From: Mycobacterium sp.
GTDB lineage: Bacteria; Actinomycetota; Actinomycetes; Mycobacteriales; Mycobacteriaceae
DNA: 6,677 nucleotides
Assembly (NCBI GenBank): GCA_029256565.1
Contig: JAQSXQ010000142.1
Coordinates: 1-6,677, forward strand
Direction of reading: 5' to 3'
Shown: positions 4,128 to 6,677 of the stretch, piece by piece
Layout of the letters: the number at the start of each line of letters is the position of its first letter
Numbering within the stretch: position 1 is the stretch's first letter
Position numbers and translations under genes: made by a program
The notes under the pieces: model-generated
What the model was told of the DNA's origin: nothing
What the model saw: the letters and a program-made list of their open reading frames with translations, nothing else
Databases searched by the model: none

Positions 4128-6599
4128 GTGGTAGTGATCACGGACACCGAGCGTGAACCGACGGCCTGGCGCACGATCGACACGGCACCGTTGAGCGACG
4201 ACACCCTGGCCCAGGTGGACGGCTGGTGGCGCGCCGCCAACTACCTGTCCGTCGGGCAGATCTACCTGCTGAGCAATCCGCTGCTGCGCACGCCGCTGTC
4301 GCGCGACGACGTCAAACCCCGTCTGCTCGGGCACTGGGGCACCACGCCCGGGCTCAACTTCATCTACGCCCACCTCAACCGCGCGATCCGCGAGCGCGAG
4401 CAGCCCACGATGTACGTCACCGGCCCCGGCCACGGCGGCCCGGGACTGGTCGCCAACGCCTACCTCGACGGCACCTACTCCGAGGTGTACTCCGACGTCA
4501 CCCCCGACGAGGAGGGCATGCGGCGCCTGTTCCGGCAGTTCTCGTTCCCCGGCGGCATCCCTTCGCACGTCGCACCCGAGACGCCCGGCTCGATTCACGA
4601 GGGCGGCGAACTCGGCTACGCGCTCTCCCACGCCTACGGCGCCGCCTTCGACAACCCCGACCTGCTCGTCGCGGCCGTGGTGGGTGACGGCGAGGCCGAG
4701 ACCGGTCCGCTGGCCACCAGCTGGCACTCCAACAAGTTCACCCACCGCGTCAACGACGGCGTCGTCCTGCCGATCCTGCACCTCAACGGCTACAAGATCG
4801 CCAATCCGACTGTGCTGGCGCGCATTCCGGAGGACGACCTGCGCAGCCTGATGATCGGCTACGGCTACGAGCCGCACTTCTTCACCGCCACCGAGGAGAC
4901 CGAGCACGCGACCGCGCACCGCGAGTTCGCCCAGCTGCTCGACACCGTGCTCGACCAGATCGCGGAGATCAAGGCGTGGCCCGAGGACGACGACCGCATG
5001 CCGCGCTGGCCGATGATCGTCTTCCGCACCCCCAAGGGTTGGACCGGGCCCGCGTACATCGACGGGAAGAAGAGCACCGGCTCGTGGCGCGCCCACCAGG
5101 TGCCGCTGAGCAGCGCTCGCGACACCCCCGAGCACCTGAAGGTGCTCGACGACTGGCTGGGGTCCTACCGCGCCGACGAATTGTTCGACGCCGACGGCAA
5201 ACTCGACCCGATGGTCGCCGAACTCGCCCCGCCCGGCGGGCTGCGCATGAGCGCGACCACGCATGCCAACGGCGGACTGCTGCTGCGGGATCTGCGGCTG
5301 CCCGACTTCCGCGACTTCGCCGTCGACGTGCCCGCACCGGGCGCCACCATCGCCGAATCCACCCGGATACTCGGCAACTGGCTCACCGAGGTGATCCGGC
5401 TGAATCCGGACAACTTCCGCATCTTCGGCCCCGACGAGACCGCGTCGAATCGCCTGCAATCGGTGTACGAGGCGACCGACAAGCAGTGGAACGCCGAATA
5501 CGAGAGCCCCGAGGTCGACGAGCACCTGGCCCGCGCCGGACGCGTCATGGAGATGCTGTCCGAGCATCAGTGCCAGGGCTGGCTCGAGGGCTACCTGCTG
5601 ACCGGCAGGCACGGCCTGTTCAACTGCTACGAGGCGTTCATCCACATCGTCGACTCGATGATGAACCAGCACGCCAAGTGGCTCAAGGTGACCAACGAGA
5701 TTCCCTGGCGTCGCCCAATCGCGAGCCTGAACTACCTGCTCTCCAGCCACGTTTGGCGTCAGGACCACAACGGGTTCAGCCACCAGGACCCCGGCTTCAT
5801 CGACCACGTCATCAACAAGAAGGCCGAGGTGGTGCGGGTCTACCTGCCACCGGACGCCAACACCCTGCTGTCCACCTACGACCACTGCCTGCGCTCACGC
5901 CAGTACGTCAACGTCGTGGTGGCAGGCAAGCAGCCAAGCCCCAACTTCCTCACGATGGACGAGGCCGTCGCGCACTGCACGCGAGGGCTCGGCATCTGGG
6001 AGTGGGCAGGCACCGAGGAGTCCGGCGAGAACCCGGACGTCGTGGTCGCCACGTGCGGTGACATCCCCACCCTCGAAGGCCTGGCCGCCGTCGACATCCT
6101 GCGAAAGTATCTGCCGGAGTTGAAGATCCGCTTCGTCAACGTCGTGGACCTGATGCGGCTGCAGGACGAGAAGGAACATCCGCACGGCCTGACCAACCGC
6201 GAGTTCGACATGATCTTCACGCGCGACCGGCCGGTGATCTTCGCCTATCACGGCTACCCGTGGCTGATTCACCGCCTGACCTACCGCCGCGCCGTCAACG
6301 AGAACATCCACGTCCGCGGCTACAAGGAGGAGGGCACCACCACGACGCCGTTCGACATGGTGATGCTCAACGACCTCGACCGCTACCACCTGGTGATGGA
6401 CGTCATCGACCGCGTCCCGTCGCTGGGTTCGCGCTACGCCACGCTGCGCCAGCAGATGGTCGACAAGCGCCTGGCCGCACGCCAGTACACCCGCGCGCAC
6501 GGCGAGGACATCCCCGAGGTGCGCGACTGGGCGTGGCCGTCGTCGCACGACCAGTCCTTCGCGGCCGACGCCGCCTCGACCGGTGGGGACAACGAGTAG
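4128..6599 (+). CDS. xfp: Phosphoketolase (xylulose 5-phosphate/fructose 6-phosphate)
   Basis: A complete 823-residue thiamine-diphosphate enzyme, near the family's usual length of roughly 790-830. It should cleave xylulose 5-phosphate (and often fructose 6-phosphate) with inorganic phosphate to acetyl phosphate plus glyceraldehyde 3-phosphate or erythrose 4-phosphate in the cytosol. Visible hallmarks are GHWGTTPGLNF, GPGHGGPG (99-106), the phosphoketolase signature EGGELGY (158-164), and NPDLLVAAVVGDGEAETG ending at 193, which is the ThDP/Mg site. LNGYKI follows, then EGYLLTGRHG (from 487) and RQDHNGFSHQDPG (544-556) of the central domain. The C-terminal domain has VNVVDLMRLQ and FAYHGYPWLIHRL. 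The order N-terminal ThDP domain, central domain and C-terminal domain is intact, with no frameshift. GTG 4128 is chosen for its AGGAGG. The gene stands alone: no acetate kinase or phosphotransacetylase is seen before the window ends, so the fate of acetyl phosphate is set elsewhere. Regulation may involve the upstream dyads. Which sugar phosphate is preferred cannot be read from the sequence. Confidence 0.97.
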   Translation: MVVITDTEREPTAWRTIDTAPLSDDTLAQVDGWWRAANYLSVGQIYLLSNPLLRTPLSRDDVKPRLLGHWGTTPGLNFIYAHLNRAIREREQPTMYVTGPGHGGPGLVANAYLDGTYSEVYSDVTPDEEGMRRLFRQFSFPGGIPSHVAPETPGSIHEGGELGYALSHAYGAAFDNPDLLVAAVVGDGEAETGPLATSWHSNKFTHRVNDGVVLPILHLNGYKIANPTVLARIPEDDLRSLMIGYGYEPHFFTATEETEHATAHREFAQLLDTVLDQIAEIKAWPEDDDRMPRWPMIVFRTPKGWTGPAYIDGKKSTGSWRAHQVPLSSARDTPEHLKVLDDWLGSYRADELFDADGKLDPMVAELAPPGGLRMSATTHANGGLLLRDLRLPDFRDFAVDVPAPGATIAESTRILGNWLTEVIRLNPDNFRIFGPDETASNRLQSVYEATDKQWNAEYESPEVDEHLARAGRVMEMLSEHQCQGWLEGYLLTGRHGLFNCYEAFIHIVDSMMNQHAKWLKVTNEIPWRRPIASLNYLLSSHVWRQDHNGFSHQDPGFIDHVINKKAEVVRVYLPPDANTLLSTYDHCLRSRQYVNVVVAGKQPSPNFLTMDEAVAHCTRGLGIWEWAGTEESGENPDVVVATCGDIPTLEGLAAVDILRKYLPELKIRFVNVVDLMRLQDEKEHPHGLTNREFDMIFTRDRPVIFAYHGYPWLIHRLTYRRAVNENIHVRGYKEEGTTTTPFDMVMLNDLDRYHLVMDVIDRVPSLGSRYATLRQQMVDKRLAARQYTRAHGEDIPEVRDWAWPSSHDQSFAADAASTGGDNE

Positions 6600-6677
6600 T
6601 CGCCTGAGTTTCGCCGAACTGGAGAGTCACGTCGTTCCGGCGGCCGATCGGCGACGCTACGCTCCGGTTCGGCGGAG
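6600..6677. other. Unassigned tail after xfp
   Basis: In these 78 bp one + strand frame stays open to the window edge. Read from GTG 6583, inside the end of xfp, it gives a product containing LSFAELESHVVPAADRRR. It has no ribosome binding site and I recognise no family. CGCCGAAC (6612-6619) and GTTCGGCG (6667-6674) are inverted repeats 47 bp apart, too far apart for a typical terminator, and no xfp terminator is evident here. A gene may begin here, but this window cannot show it. Confidence 0.3.

Noticed and set aside
3903..5885. A 660-codon open frame on the - strand opposite xfp.
   Set aside because: It is the antisense shadow of the phosphoketolase: V/G/H/Q-rich, no recognisable domain, and it runs into the intergenic region with no start context.

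Overview
This is a high-GC actinobacterial segment that looks like a fast-growing Mycobacterium (Mycolicibacterium). The reasons are a codon usage dominated by G/C at third positions, a luciferase-like oxidoreductase of the F420 type, a short secreted two-cysteine protein resembling Mycobacterium tuberculosis Rv1174c (TB8.4), and a phosphoketolase. No RNA genes, CRISPR arrays, insertion sequences or integrases are visible. Family assignments come from reading the translated sequence, not from a database search.

Left part (1-2030). The window opens inside a luciferase-like, probably F420-dependent oxidoreductase on the + strand (2-826; N-terminus cut by the window edge). It converges with an NmrA/isoflavone-reductase-like NAD(P)-binding protein on the - strand (945-1880). 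The junction carries a near-perfect 109-bp tandem duplication (751-968). It copied the last 24 codons of the first gene, both stop codons and the last codons of the second gene. Both genes stay intact, and the space between them holds orphan 3' ends.

Middle (1881-3488). Divergent from the NmrA-like gene is a two-Rossmann-motif FAD/NAD(P) oxidoreductase (best start GTG 2031, stop 3434). The roughly 150 bp between the two start codons are rich in inverted repeats and could encode a structured leader, a promoter, or an N-terminal extension. The FAD gene ends in a perfect 14-bp stem that probably terminates transcription from both sides. Its convergent neighbour is the TB8.4/hemophore-related exported protein (3489-3821, - strand).

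Right part (3822-6677). About 306 bp of AT-richer DNA separate the divergent exported-protein and phosphoketolase genes. It holds three clear palindromes (candidate operators) and a strong Shine-Dalgarno sequence before xfp. The phosphoketolase (4128-6599) is complete and should split xylulose 5-phosphate and/or fructose 6-phosphate to acetyl phosphate. The last 78 bp contain no identifiable gene.

Functionally this is ordinary mycobacterial accessory redox metabolism (three stand-alone oxidoreductases), one small exported protein and one central-carbon bypass enzyme. I see no multi-gene defence, mobile or biosynthetic system. The most noteworthy items are the 109-bp duplication across convergent stops, the structured region before the FAD gene, and the palindromes before xfp.
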